A DNA stretch of 64,000 nt from assembly GCF_900112665.1 (NCBI RefSeq), contig NZ_FOMN01000001.1, forward strand, positions 186,502 through 250,501, given 5' to 3'. The notes beneath the pieces were generated by a model. The model saw only the letters and a list, made by a program, of their open reading frames with translations. It was not told the origin of the DNA and ran no database searches. The DNA comes from Lactobacillus bombicola (GTDB taxonomy: Bacteria; Bacillota; Bacilli; Lactobacillales; Lactobacillaceae). The translations under genes were made by a program, and so were the position numbers. Of the stretch, positions 1 through 9,191 are shown one piece after another (position 1 is the stretch's first letter; every line of letters begins with the position of its first letter).

Positions 1-727
1 ATTTTTTGGTTTTTAAGTTTAAGTCAATCGTTGCCTGATAAATTTGGTCAATTGCTTTTCGCGTTGCTTTTTTAGTTTGAGCGCTAATTGTAATTTCACC
101 CAATCGTTCAGCTGGTAATAGCCCAATCGTTCTTAAAACAGCCGTTTCTTTAGGCTTTAGATGGAGGCGATTATGATCAGTATAAAAATGGTCGCTACAT
201 AAAACCCCGCCATACTTTATTGAATAATCAAAATTGCCTTTTTCTTTCCTACAAATAACGCAGTGACGTAGTTCTGGCTTTACCCCAAATGCAGCTAAAA
301 GTTGCATTTGAACGATTTGAGTAATCATTTCTGCGTCAACTCCAGCATTGATTTTTTGCAAAGCAAAATCAGCTAATAAGTAATATTGATCTATATGTTG
401 ATATTCAATAAAGGCATGATCAATTAAATCTAAAATGAAAGAAGAATACGCATTTTTATTTATATCAGTAAAAATATGATTAAATTGTTTTATATTTTTA
501 TAAGTTCGTAAATTACTAAGCCCATGACCATTGGTATAGATAATGTAAGTACCGTAAGAAAAGTTAAGTAAGGCTGCGCCTAACTTCGACTTGGGACGTA
601 GTGCTCCGCGAGCAAGCATGGTAATTATGCCGTAATTTTTAGTTATAATTTTAGCTAAGACATCAGCTTCATTGTATTTTTGCCGTTTAAAAATTATTCC
701 TTGAACTTCTTTGAGTTCACGTGCCAT
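1..727 (-). CDS. recO: DNA repair protein RecO (3' end beyond window)
   Basis: The reading frame starts with ATG at 727 (MARELKEVQGIIFKRQKYNE) and runs open to the left edge, so the C-terminus is outside the window. RecO loads RecA on SSB-coated DNA in the RecFOR pathway and anneals strands. The N-terminal OB-fold segment and the later zinc-finger-like C-x2-C (HCVICRKEKG) plus a further C-x2-H (LCSDH) are visible. It begins 3 bases after the era stop codon and is the last visible gene of the rpsU-yqeY-phoH-ybeY-era-recO block, a common Firmicutes order. Assignment rests on the overall sequence, zinc motif and position. Confidence 0.93.
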   Translation of the reverse strand, partial: MARELKEVQGIIFKRQKYNEADVLAKIITKNYGIITMLARGALRPKSKLGAALLNFSYGTYIIYTNGHGLSNLRTYKNIKQFNHIFTDINKNAYSSFILDLIDHAFIEYQHIDQYYLLADFALQKINAGVDAEMITQIVQMQLLAAFGVKPELRHCVICRKEKGNFDYSIKYGGVLCSDHFYTDHNRLHLKPKETAVLRTIGLLPAERLGEITISAQTKKATRKAIDQIYQATIDLNLKTKK

Positions 728-729
728 TT

Positions 730-1638
730 TTAGGACAAATCCTTCTTATTATAACCAATCTGCTTCAAAAAGCGGGGATCAGATCGCCAATTACGTTGAA
801 CTTTAACCCACAAGTGCAGGTTAACTTTTTCACCTAATAAGTCCTCAATTTGTTTACGGGAATTAATGCCTATTTGCTTAAGCATTTTCCCCTCTTTACC
901 AATAATAATCCCTTTTTGCCCACTTTTTTCGACATAAATTGTAGCTTCAATTTGCAGCTTGTTATTTTCATGCTGATTCATTTGTTCAACCCATACGGCA
1001 GCTGCATGGGGTACTTCTTCGGCAGTTAAATTTAAAAGTTGCTCACGAATTAATTCACTAACCATAAAATATTCTGGCCGATCGGTAATTTGCTCAGAGT
1101 CATAGTAGGCTGGACCTTCTGGTAAATAGTCATATAAAACTTGATTTAAGTCAGAAATACCAATTCCCTGAGTAGCAGATATTGGTAAAAATTCTTTAAA
1201 AAGATTTAATTGACGATATTCATCAATTATTCCTAATAAGTCGTTTGGATTAACCTGATCGACTTTATTAATTAATAAAAATGCTGGTACCTTAACTTGT
1301 TGTAAAAGATTAACGATATATTCGTCACCTTTACCCATTTTTTCTGGTTCAACCATAAATAAAATTAAGTCAACATCATTTAAACTGGATAAACTTGCTT
1401 TATCCATGTAGTCATCAAGTTCACCATGTGGCTTAAATATTCCTGGTGTATCAACGAAAATTACCTGCATACTTGACGTAGAGTAAATACCTGATATTTT
1501 ATTACGCGTTGTTTGCGGTTTGTTAGAAGTTATTGCGACTTTTTGACCCACTAAATAATTCATTAAAGTTGATTTACCAACATTGGGTCTACCAATTAAC
1601 GCAACAAAACCAGACTTATTTTTTTCATTATTTGACAT
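730..1638 (-). CDS. era: GTPase Era, 16S rRNA maturation factor
   Basis: Era binds the 3' end of 16S rRNA and couples GTP hydrolysis to 30S assembly and growth control. At 302 aa it has the normal family length. The GTPase motifs are in order: G1 GRPNVGKST near residue 16, G3 DTPG near 64, G4 NKVD near 124. The C-terminal third carries the KH domain with the [15 protein letters not shown] signature around residue 240. Its ATG overlaps the last base of ybeY, so the two are translationally coupled; both products act on 16S rRNA 3' processing. Confidence 0.98.
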   Translation of the reverse strand: MSNNEKNKSGFVALIGRPNVGKSTLMNYLVGQKVAITSNKPQTTRNKISGIYSTSSMQVIFVDTPGIFKPHGELDDYMDKASLSSLNDVDLILFMVEPEKMGKGDEYIVNLLQQVKVPAFLLINKVDQVNPNDLLGIIDEYRQLNLFKEFLPISATQGIGISDLNQVLYDYLPEGPAYYDSEQITDRPEYFMVSELIREQLLNLTAEEVPHAAAVWVEQMNQHENNKLQIEATIYVEKSGQKGIIIGKEGKMLKQIGINSRKQIEDLLGEKVNLHLWVKVQRNWRSDPRFLKQIGYNKKDLS

Positions 1639-2162
1639 TATTTACCTCTGCCCTCATCTAACTGGTCTGCATATAAAGGCAAGCCATAGTTTTTTAAAAT
1701 TTTACCTTGAATGGCAAACATTTCTTTTGCTTCGTCAGGTTCTATATGATCATACCCATTAAGGTGTAAAAAGCCATGAACAAGGGTGTAGCCAAACTCA
1801 CGCTGCCAACCAGTACCATATTCTTCACTGTGTCTTCTTATGACACTCGGACACATGAACAAATCACCAATATCTTCACAAAAATCAGGATCTGCTGCAA
1901 AAGCGGCAATCTCAAACTTATCTTCACCGTCTTCAATCGCAAAGGAAATTACATCAGTTGGTCGATTTTTATCACGATATTTATAATTGATTTTTTGACT
2001 ACGCTCTTCATTGACAAAGTTAATACTCATTTCTAAATTATTTTCTTTACCAATTTCATTTTTGGCTAACAATAATAGGTCAGTAATCCACTTTTGCCAG
2101 TTACATTTTTTATCTTGTAAAAAATCAACTTCATCATTATAAGTAATATCGATTGGGGTCAT
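1638..2162 (-). CDS. ybeY: Endoribonuclease YbeY
   Basis: YbeY is a zinc-dependent single-strand RNase involved in 16S rRNA 3' maturation and ribosome quality control. The metal-binding [11 protein letters not shown] motif lies near residues 129-139 of 174, the usual place and length. Its ATG overlaps the phoH stop by one base and its stop overlaps the era ATG by one base, so phoH, ybeY and era form a tightly coupled string. Confidence 0.97.
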   Translation of the reverse strand: MTPIDITYNDEVDFLQDKKCNWQKWITDLLLLAKNEIGKENNLEMSINFVNEERSQKINYKYRDKNRPTDVISFAIEDGEDKFEIAAFAADPDFCEDIGDLFMCPSVIRRHSEEYGTGWQREFGYTLVHGFLHLNGYDHIEPDEAKEMFAIQGKILKNYGLPLYADQLDEGRGK

Positions 2163-3115
2163 TAACTTTGTTCTTTCTTTTCATATGCATTAATGATTTT
2201 AGCTACAACTGGATGTCTAACAACATCATTAGCTGAAAACTGAATAAATTTAATATGACTGATATCTTTTAAAATATGCTCAGCGTCTACTAAACCGCTA
2301 CGCTGGCGTCCAGGTAAATCGACTTGCGTCATATCACCATTAACAATCATCTTGGAATTAAATCCTAAACGAGTTAAAAACATCTTCATTTGCGCATCAG
2401 TAGTATTTTGAGCTTCATCTAATATTATGAATGCATCATCTAATGTACGCCCACGCATATACGCAAGTGGAGCAACCTCAATTACTCCCCGTTCCATCAA
2501 ATGATCAGTCGTATTCGTACCCAAAATAGAATAAAGAGAATCGTAAATTGGTCTTAAATATGGATCAACCTTTTCCTTTAAATCTCCAGGTAAAAATCCA
2601 AGTGACTCACCTGCTTCAATTGCTGGTCGGGTTAAAACAATGCGTGAAACTTCACCCTTTTTAAAAGCTGCAATTGCGCAAACAACGGCAATGAATGTCT
2701 TACCAGTACCAGCAGGACCAATACCAAATACGACATCATTTTTTTCGATTGCTTCAACATAATTTTTTTGACCGATATTTTTCACCCTAATCGGTTTGCC
2801 TTTAGCATCCCGAATTAGAATTTTTTTATATAGATCAGGAAAATATTCGGTAATCCCTTTATCCGCCATTTTCATTGCGCTGACAATATCAGGAGCACTG
2901 ATATTAATATTAGCACTAACTACATTGTCTAAGGCTTTTAAAACAGCAATTGCTTTTTGACAATTATTGCTATCGCCTGCAAGCAGAATTTGGTTTCCAG
3001 TATCAGTGATACTGATATCATATCCTTCTGCTAACAAATCAAGATTGCTGTCATTAACCCCAACTAACTTTTGAATATTTTCTGGATTTCTAGGAATAAA
3101 ATTAGTTTGAGCCAA
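2162..3115 (-). CDS. phoH: PhoH-like ATPase (PhoL)
   Basis: A cytoplasmic P-loop ATPase of the PhoH/PhoL family, proposed to act in RNA metabolism because it is so often next to ybeY. Walker A is GPAGTGKTF near residue 134 and Walker B AFIILDEAQN near 230; an N-terminal stretch of about 100 residues resembles the KH-like region of the family. The start is TTG, supported by a GGGAG Shine-Dalgarno 8 bases upstream. Length 317 aa is typical. Its precise biochemical role is not established. Confidence 0.93.
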   Translation of the reverse strand: MAQTNFIPRNPENIQKLVGVNDSNLDLLAEGYDISITDTGNQILLAGDSNNCQKAIAVLKALDNVVSANINISAPDIVSAMKMADKGITEYFPDLYKKILIRDAKGKPIRVKNIGQKNYVEAIEKNDVVFGIGPAGTGKTFIAVVCAIAAFKKGEVSRIVLTRPAIEAGESLGFLPGDLKEKVDPYLRPIYDSLYSILGTNTTDHLMERGVIEVAPLAYMRGRTLDDAFIILDEAQNTTDAQMKMFLTRLGFNSKMIVNGDMTQVDLPGRQRSGLVDAEHILKDISHIKFIQFSANDVVRHPVVAKIINAYEKKEQS

Positions 3116-3136
3116 TATCTTTGCTCCCTTTCTTGC

Positions 3137-3580
3137 TTAACTCAGTTTGTTTTTAACCAGGTTAGAGGCAACTTTTCCATCTGCCCTACCTTTGATTCTA
3201 GGCATTAAAATTTTCATAATCTTACCAAAGTCAGCTTTAGTTGCACCACTGACTTCAGCAATTGCTGCACTAACGATTTTTTCCAACTCAGATTGTGAAA
3301 GTTGCTTAGGCATATAGGCTTCAATAACGGTTAATTCTTTTTTAGTCTCCTCAACTAAATCAGTACGCTTAGCTTTAACAAAGTCAGCCAATGATTCTTC
3401 ACGTTGCTTTTTTTCACGATTTAAAACTGTTAATTCTTCATCGGAATTCAATTCACGCCCTACTTTGATTTTTTCGTTCATTAAAGCAGCCTTAATCATC
3501 CGCACAGTGTTCAACTTAACTTTATCATGTGCCTTCATCGCATCTTTCATATCAGCCATTATCTGTTCTGATAAACTCAC
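3137..3580 (-). CDS. yqeY: GatB/YqeY domain protein
   Basis: A 147-aa protein made entirely of the YqeY domain also found at the C-terminus of the GatB amidotransferase subunit, where it contacts tRNA. The characteristic KTxRMIKAALMNEKI-like helix near residue 25 and the C-terminal DFGKIMKILMPRIKGRADG segment identify it. The start is GTG with GGG 6 bases upstream; a later ATG at codon 8 lacks a good ribosome binding site. It follows rpsU, as in many Firmicutes, but a terminator-like hairpin lies between them. A role in aminoacyl-tRNA quality control is inferred from the family. Confidence 0.93.
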   Translation of the reverse strand: MSLSEQIMADMKDAMKAHDKVKLNTVRMIKAALMNEKIKVGRELNSDEELTVLNREKKQREESLADFVKAKRTDLVEETKKELTVIEAYMPKQLSQSELEKIVSAAIAEVSGATKADFGKIMKILMPRIKGRADGKVASNLVKNKLS

Positions 3581-3666
3581 AGTAATCCCTTCTTTCTAAT
3601 ATAGCTTGCTTAAATTATAACAAATCTTGTTATAGGTATAAAATAAATATTCTTAGTAAAATATCT

Positions 3667-3708
3667 AAAAAACGACCTCTACCATATATAGATAGAAGTC
3701 GTTTTTTT
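3667..3708 (-). terminator. Terminator after rpsU
   Basis: AAAAAACGAC at 3667-3676 pairs with GTCGTTTTTT at 3698-3707, extended by four more base pairs after one mismatch. T-runs flank both sides, so it can act on either strand; on the minus strand it directly follows the rpsU stop. Confidence 0.85.
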
Positions 3709-3711
3709 ATA

Positions 3712-3888
3712 TTAATAATGCTTACGCTTGCGAGCTGCTTCTGACTTCAGCTTTCTACGTACACTTGGCTTCTCATAGAATTCGCGCTTGCGATATTCTT
3801 GCAAAGTACCACTTCTAGAAACGGAACGTTTGAAACGACGAAGAGCATCATCAATAGACTCGTTTTCGTGAACAACAGTCTTGGCCAT
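3712..3888 (-). CDS. rpsU: 30S ribosomal protein S21
   Basis: A 58-aa basic protein ([20 protein letters not shown] start, Arg/Lys-rich [13 protein letters not shown] end) matching S21, which sits near the anti-Shine-Dalgarno on the 30S platform and helps initiation. A longer frame exists upstream to 3930, but the ATG at 3888 has a strong AAGGAGGG Shine-Dalgarno at the right distance and gives the conserved S21 N-terminus. Confidence 0.97.
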   Translation of the reverse strand: MAKTVVHENESIDDALRRFKRSVSRSGTLQEYRKREFYEKPSVRRKLKSEAARKRKHY

Positions 3889-4024
3889 ATGTGATCCCTC
3901 CTTCCATTTCTTGACGTTTCCGTCATACATTTATTTAAATTATATCAAACCATATTCATCGGTCAATACATACAAGCAATATTTTTTAAAATTATTTTTC
4001 ATTGCCGTTTTAGCTATTTAAAAT

Positions 4025-4053
4025 CTGTTAATATTAAAGGGAGATTGTATAAT
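4025..4053 (+). promoter_or_regulatory. Probable sigma-A promoter for the kinase/pyrophosphorylase gene
   Basis: A perfect TATAAT at 4048-4053 lies 21 bases before the ATG; 17 bases upstream is a weak -35 (CTGTTA). Placement is convincing, the -35 less so. Confidence 0.55.
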
Positions 4054-4074
4054 AAATGAAAAAAGGAGCAGACA

Positions 4075-4902
4075 ATGACTGACGAAACCCCAAAAAAAGA
4101 AGTTAATATTATAATTATTTCTGATTCTGCTGGTGATACTGCTTTTAATAATGCAGTGGCAGCAGCAGCGCAATTCCCCGATGCTCAAATTAACTATCGG
4201 CGATATCCATTCGTTTATAATAAAGAAAAATTGGCAGAAACTTTTCAAGAAATCGAAAAGTATCCTAATTTGGTAATTATCTATAGTTTAGTTAAAGATG
4301 AAATGCAGTTACCAGTAATTCGTTTTATTCGGGAACATAATATCCATGGGATTGATATTTTATCTCCAGTGGTTGAAGCAATTCAAAGCGCTACTGGTAG
4401 CCGACCGCTTAAGAAAATTGGTGCCCAACATAAAATGAATCAAAAATATTTTGATCGAATATCTGCAATGGAGTTTGCCGTAATGTATGACGATGGCAAA
4501 GATCCAAAGGGCTTTTTAGAAGCTGATGTCGTTTTATTAGGTGTTTCTCGAACTTCAAAAACACCACTCTCTTTATTTTTAGCTAATAAAAATTTAAAAG
4601 TAGCTAACTTACCATTAGTACCAGATACGCATATTCCAAAGGAGATATATCAAGTTAATCCTAAAAAAATTATTGGTCTGACCAATGACTTATCCGTATT
4701 AAATGAAATTAGACGGCAAAGAATGATTGCCTATGGGTTAAATCCCGATACCACTTATTCAAATACAGACGCAATTAAAAAAGAACTTGATTCTGCCCAA
4801 ACGCTTTACAATGAACTGGGGTGTTTTGTTATTAATGTTGCCAACCGGTCAATCGAGGAAACGGCTGCCTTGATTTTAGATCATCTGGGAATTGAAGAAT
4901 AA
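4075..4902 (+). CDS. Pyruvate, phosphate dikinase regulatory kinase/pyrophosphorylase family protein
   Basis: 275 aa, matching the DUF299 family (YqfL/PpsR, also called PDRP). Members use ADP to phosphorylate, and phosphate to dephosphorylate, a Thr on pyruvate phosphate dikinase or PEP synthase. The family's P-loop-like GVSRTSKTPLS is near residue 156 and the N-terminal IIIISDSAGDTA is conserved. No dikinase is present in this window, so its target here is unknown. It is expressed alone from its own promoter, with a good AAAAGGAG ribosome binding site. Confidence 0.9.
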   Translation: MTDETPKKEVNIIIISDSAGDTAFNNAVAAAAQFPDAQINYRRYPFVYNKEKLAETFQEIEKYPNLVIIYSLVKDEMQLPVIRFIREHNIHGIDILSPVVEAIQSATGSRPLKKIGAQHKMNQKYFDRISAMEFAVMYDDGKDPKGFLEADVVLLGVSRTSKTPLSLFLANKNLKVANLPLVPDTHIPKEIYQVNPKKIIGLTNDLSVLNEIRRQRMIAYGLNPDTTYSNTDAIKKELDSAQTLYNELGCFVINVANRSIEETAALILDHLGIEE

Positions 4903-4910
4903 ACAAGCAC

Positions 4911-4933
4911 TTAAGACCGGTCTTAAATATTTT
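4911..4933 (+). terminator. Perfect palindrome with T-run between two genes
   Basis: A 16-bp perfect palindrome, TTAAGACCGGTCTTAA at 4911-4926, is followed by a short T-run. It could be a short-stem terminator (6 bp with CCGG loop) or a dimeric repressor operator ahead of msrA. Sequence alone does not separate the two. Confidence 0.4.
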
Positions 4934-4970
4934 TTACCTAAGTCCGGCAAGATGAAATGAGGTCAATAAA

Positions 4971-5519
4971 ATGGCAAATATAAATAAGGATAAAAAACAA
5001 AATTTTCAAAAAGCCATCTTTGCTGGGGGCTGCTTTTGGTGTATGGTAGAGCCATTTGACACTTTACCTGGTGTCAAAAAGGTGATTTCTGGCTATACCG
5101 GCGGTCACGTCCCTAACCCTACTTACGAGCAAGTAGCCAGTGGATTGACTGGGCACACAGAAGCAGTTGAAATAACTTATGATCCAGAGCTGATGTCTTA
5201 TGACCAATTATTAGAATACTATTGGCAAGTAACTGATCCAACTGATGCCATGGGCCAGTTTCAAGATCGAGGTGATAATTATCGCCCAGTTATTTATTAT
5301 AATTCTGGCCAACAACAGTTAGCTGCCGAAAAATCAAAGCAGAAGCTCCAAGAAAGTGGCAGATTTACTGCACCGATTGTTACCAAAATAGAACCGGCTC
5401 AACCTTTTTATCCAGCTGAAGAATATCATCAAGATTTCTATAAAAAGGCCCCCAATCGCTATGCACTAGAGGAAGCTGGTGGTCGGTTAACTTTTATCAA
5501 AGAACACTGGCAAAAATAA
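4971..5519 (+). CDS. msrA: Peptide methionine sulfoxide reductase MsrA
   Basis: Reduces the S-epimer of methionine sulfoxide in proteins, using thioredoxin. The catalytic GGCFWC motif is at residues 19-24, with the GYTGG and PTYEQVASG segments following, as in the family; 182 aa is a normal length for the single-domain form. The stereo-complementary msrB is a separate gene near 13.5 kb on the other strand. A usable GAGG ribosome binding site precedes the ATG. Confidence 0.97.
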   Translation: MANINKDKKQNFQKAIFAGGCFWCMVEPFDTLPGVKKVISGYTGGHVPNPTYEQVASGLTGHTEAVEITYDPELMSYDQLLEYYWQVTDPTDAMGQFQDRGDNYRPVIYYNSGQQQLAAEKSKQKLQESGRFTAPIVTKIEPAQPFYPAEEYHQDFYKKAPNRYALEEAGGRLTFIKEHWQK

Positions 5520-5615
5520 AATTAACTGAATTTTCTCAGTTGGTTACCTCCCCAACTTTTGTTACACTGAATTAAATGAATTACTATTATTTAGGACAAA
5601 AGGAAAATGTGAATA

Positions 5616-6494
5616 ATGGATCGACTCGATACCTTTAACAGACGTTATAATTTACTTTCAAAGATTTCAGCTTCATTTTTTTATTCAATTGCAGTAGCAA
5701 TTGCGTTAAATCTTTTTTGGGGTCCGGGGCACATGTATTCTTCTGGTATTACCGGATTTGCTCAATTAATTAATACATTGAGTGAACGTTATCTCCCCTT
5801 CACTTTGACAACTTCGGCAATGTATTTTGCCTTAAATGTGCCACTACTTTTAGTTGCTTGGTTTAAGATTGGGCACAAGTTTACTTTTTTTACAATTATC
5901 ACGGTAATTTTGGGCTCGCTTATGATGCGCGTGCTACAACCAGTTAATATGCATGTTGATCCCCTTGTTTGCGCAATTTTTGGGGGAATGATTAATGGCT
6001 TGGGAACTGGTTTTGCCTTAAAAAATGGCATCTCAACTGGTGGCTTAGATATTGTGGGAATTGTTGTTCAGAAAAAAACGGGCACAAGTTATGGCAAGGT
6101 AAGTATTTTTATTAATTTAGTAATTATTGCTGCTGCCGGTGTTGCCTTTGGCTGGAATCGTGCTTTATACTCGGCCCTGACTATTTTTATTAATGGACGG
6201 GTGATTGATGCTGTCTATACCCAACACCAAAAATTGCAAGTCACAATTGTCACAGATCAGCCACAAGCGATTATTGATGGAATTCAAGAAAAAATGCATC
6301 GCGGCATCACAATTTTTCACGATGTCGAAGGAGCGTACAGTCACATAGAAAAAAAAGTTTTAATAACAGTTATTAATCGCTATGATATGTACGATGTTTT
6401 ACAAATTGTTCAAAAAAGTGATCCCTATGCCTTCATGAGTGTCACCGAAGTAGAACGTGTTTATGGGACATTTAAAGAACAAGAAATTGTTTAA
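5616..6494 (+). CDS. YitT family membrane protein (DUF161/DUF2179)
   Basis: 292 aa with about five hydrophobic spans in residues 15-190 (including a glycine-rich GGMINGLGTGFALKNGISTGG stretch broken here only by the family pattern) and a soluble C-terminal DUF2179 domain of about 90 residues. Members of this family are integral membrane proteins of unknown transport function. The gene stands alone with a terminator after it and AAAGGAAAA upstream. Function is not known. Confidence 0.85.
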   Translation: MDRLDTFNRRYNLLSKISASFFYSIAVAIALNLFWGPGHMYSSGITGFAQLINTLSERYLPFTLTTSAMYFALNVPLLLVAWFKIGHKFTFFTIITVILGSLMMRVLQPVNMHVDPLVCAIFGGMINGLGTGFALKNGISTGGLDIVGIVVQKKTGTSYGKVSIFINLVIIAAAGVAFGWNRALYSALTIFINGRVIDAVYTQHQKLQVTIVTDQPQAIIDGIQEKMHRGITIFHDVEGAYSHIEKKVLITVINRYDMYDVLQIVQKSDPYAFMSVTEVERVYGTFKEQEIV

Positions 6495-6517
6495 AATATA
6501 TCTATATGTGATACCAC

Positions 6518-6550
6518 AAAAGCCACTCCATGATAAATGGAATGGCTTTT
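6518..6550 (+). terminator. Terminator between the YitT gene and the lanthipeptide operon
   Basis: AAAAGCCA at 6518-6525 pairs with TGGCTTTT at 6543-6550, with an inner TCCAT/ATGGA stem. A/T-runs on both sides make it usable by both convergent genes. Confidence 0.85.
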
Positions 6551-6570
6551 TAGTTATGTTAATTAAAAAA

Positions 6571-9168
6571 TTATTTACTTCTTAGAAGTGGTAGCCAGGC
6601 ATTCCAGGTATGTTGCTTAATATCTGTTAAAAGTAGCAGTAAGCCACTGCTTCCAGTAGTCAAATCTAAAGAACACTTAAAGCCAAAGCTGCCAGGTACC
6701 CTTACGCCGCCATTTTGAGCAACTAAGTAATTATTAAGTAAATTGTACTTCTTCTTTAAAGTCACTTTATTATTGGTACAAATTGCAAAGGCATTATCTA
6801 AAATCAGCAGGCTAAGAAAACCATCGAATAATCCGGCAAAAAAAGTTACAAAAACATCATTTTGCTTTAATATTTTTAATAAAATTTCTAATTCTTTTTT
6901 GGTAAAAACCTTAGGATCATCTTGTAAAAATTCTATCATTAATAAGGCTAAGCCAGCACTACCATGATTAACATACGGGATTAAACGTTCATATGAGTAG
7001 GAATTATCTTTAATAAATGCACCGTCACTTGTAAGTTGTAATGAATTTTTTATTACTATCTGGTAGATTCTTAAAGCTGCTTGCTTATATTGATTTGCCT
7101 TTGTAACAATACTTAATTTCCATAAAAATAATGCTGCACCCAACCAGCCAGTAATTAATCCACTATCAGTTTTTTCGGTATAGCGTTCATGCTTAATGAT
7201 TTGCATTACTTGTTTACCAAGATCAATTGCATTTTGTAAGTAAATAGTTTTTTTGGTTTGTCCATAAAAGCATAAAAAAGCTAGCCCAACTCCGGCTAAA
7301 CCAGAGTAAATTGAAATGTCATTGGTTAACTTAAGTGCCACGTTAGTCTGTATTTTTTTCATTATACTGTAACTAATTTTAGTGTAGCCTTGTTCATACA
7401 AAACAGTGGCAATACCGCTTAGGCCAGTAAATAATCCGATATCTGTTGCTGGCTCAGCTAACAATTTTTTTAAATTTGGTAATTGCTGTTCGAGCCAAAT
7501 ATTAATTTCTTGCTTACTTTTCTGATCTAAAGTCTGTGATCTATTTAAAGCCATTATAGCGCCAAAAGCACCATTGGCCACGGAATAATAACTAATTTCA
7601 GAACTGTATTGCGGAATGTCACCATAAATTAATCCTTTAAAGTTGTAGTTCAAGTTGTCGCTGATTCCCTTAGCTACTTCGGCTATATTTTGATTTAACT
7701 GATTCAGTGAAAATGGTGTAGACGGTACTGTTAAATTTTGATAATAATACTGCGGGTGGCGTGAGTCAGAATTAAAATTCAAATTTAATTGCTTTTTTAA
7801 ATTATGCAAAAATTCTACAATTTGCTTGCCAAATTCATTGCTAATATTCTTATCTTGCACGGCTTCTAATTCAGGCGCCCAATCAAAGCCAGTTGCGGTT
7901 GGCAAAATCATATAACGTGCTATTTTGTATAACGCAATTCGATCAGCTTCCGCAAAAGTCTTCGCATTAAAATCAGAATAGCCAGGCGTTGCCAGACCAG
8001 GATTGTAGGCTGCTGAAGCTTTTTGAGCATTTTCAAAATCAATTAACTTTACTTTATCTGTATCTAATATAATTATATTATCCGGTTGTAAATCACCAAT
8101 TGCGATTCCCTTTTGGTGAATTTGGTTAATTGCCTTTAAAAGTGCCGTAATAATTTTGACCGTCTTCGTAAGATATTCATTTTTCTTTTGCTTATTTGCG
8201 GTAAAGGGATATTGACTATCAACAAAATCAGCTAAAGTATCTCCTTGAAGGTACTCTTCAACTAAATATTGATGTTTCCATGCCTTAAAACTTTCATAAA
8301 CATTAACAACTGTTGGTATCTCGGCTAGTTGCTTTAATATTTTATACTCGTGTTTAATCCGATTAAAACCATCATTGCCATTAGCATCTAAGCCCGCAAA
8401 AGCACGGCCTTCTTTTAGAACCCATTCCTTACCCTTGAAAACTGCATGATAAACTCCACCAGCATTGCTATAGTGCAAAGAAAAATCAACATTATAATTC
8501 ATTAGTTTTTTGAATTCATTTTTATCATAATGTTGTACATTATTTTTCAATTGTTCAGGTTCTACAATAAAATCAGGCTGATAATAATATGGTAACCGTT
8601 TATCTTCAACTAAGTTATGTTTATTATCAATAATGGCGTAAACTTCTTCACCGTCAATCACCGTTTTCATTGCCTTAAAGGCACCGTAACGGTAAAAGAC
8701 ATGGCTATCTTGCCATTCTTGATCGCTTAATATATATGGCCCCTCTAAAAAGTCTTGGGTGATTTCTGCTAACGCAGTCAGAAGTTGGACAAATTTAGTA
8801 GTATTTACGGGATAAACTGTAATAAACTTTCCCGACTCTGTTCGGTCACCATATTTGGAATTACTTAAAAGCATTGCATCTACTGTATCAATAAATTTAT
8901 AACTAACTTGTTGATTGTTTAAGTACTGGCTCACCGTCAATAATAGTTTTTGTGCATCCTTAATATTAGCAGTTAGATGAATTTTCCAGCCTTGTTGGGG
9001 CAATTTATGATCAAATAAAATATAATGCCAATAGCTATCAGTTGATTCTTGAAAGCTAGTTTTAGGTTTTGTAAATTTAAATTTATTTTTTGGTTCATCA
9101 TTAGGATAATAAAAAAGTGAACGGTCGTTTTTAACAAATTCCAGGTATTCATTACCAGTTAAGTCCAT
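6571..9168 (-). CDS. Class III lanthipeptide synthetase (LanKC type)
   Basis: 865 aa with the three-part layout of class III synthetases: N-terminal lyase-like region (about 1-215, including GKFITVYP near 113), a Ser/Thr kinase region (about 225-480) and a C-terminal LanC-like barrel (about 520-865). In the kinase part the Gly loop NAGGVYHA (235-242), Lys252, catalytic GDLQPDN (358-364) and DFE (377-379, in place of DFG) are visible. The cyclase part lacks the usual zinc ligands: the expected Cys-His positions read ITGWLGA and CSLDLTTGSSG, as in class III rather than class I/II enzymes. Such enzymes phosphorylate Ser/Thr of a precursor, eliminate phosphate and form (methyl)lanthionine or labionin. 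A strong AAGGAGG site supports the start. It follows the exporter gene by 23 bp. Confidence 0.92.
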   Translation of the reverse strand: MDLTGNEYLEFVKNDRSLFYYPNDEPKNKFKFTKPKTSFQESTDSYWHYILFDHKLPQQGWKIHLTANIKDAQKLLLTVSQYLNNQQVSYKFIDTVDAMLLSNSKYGDRTESGKFITVYPVNTTKFVQLLTALAEITQDFLEGPYILSDQEWQDSHVFYRYGAFKAMKTVIDGEEVYAIIDNKHNLVEDKRLPYYYQPDFIVEPEQLKNNVQHYDKNEFKKLMNYNVDFSLHYSNAGGVYHAVFKGKEWVLKEGRAFAGLDANGNDGFNRIKHEYKILKQLAEIPTVVNVYESFKAWKHQYLVEEYLQGDTLADFVDSQYPFTANKQKKNEYLTKTVKIITALLKAINQIHQKGIAIGDLQPDNIIILDTDKVKLIDFENAQKASAAYNPGLATPGYSDFNAKTFAEADRIALYKIARYMILPTATGFDWAPELEAVQDKNISNEFGKQIVEFLHNLKKQLNLNFNSDSRHPQYYYQNLTVPSTPFSLNQLNQNIAEVAKGISDNLNYNFKGLIYGDIPQYSSEISYYSVANGAFGAIMALNRSQTLDQKSKQEINIWLEQQLPNLKKLLAEPATDIGLFTGLSGIATVLYEQGYTKISYSIMKKIQTNVALKLTNDISIYSGLAGVGLAFLCFYGQTKKTIYLQNAIDLGKQVMQIIKHERYTEKTDSGLITGWLGAALFLWKLSIVTKANQYKQAALRIYQIVIKNSLQLTSDGAFIKDNSYSYERLIPYVNHGSAGLALLMIEFLQDDPKVFTKKELEILLKILKQNDVFVTFFAGLFDGFLSLLILDNAFAICTNNKVTLKKKYNLLNNYLVAQNGGVRVPGSFGFKCSLDLTTGSSGLLLLLTDIKQHTWNAWLPLLRSK

Positions 9169-9191
9169 TTATCTGTTTCCTCCTTGTATAA

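Noticed and set aside
3889-3930. Longer N-terminus for S21
   Set aside because: The extra 14 codons contain the Shine-Dalgarno of the internal ATG and are not part of the S21 family.
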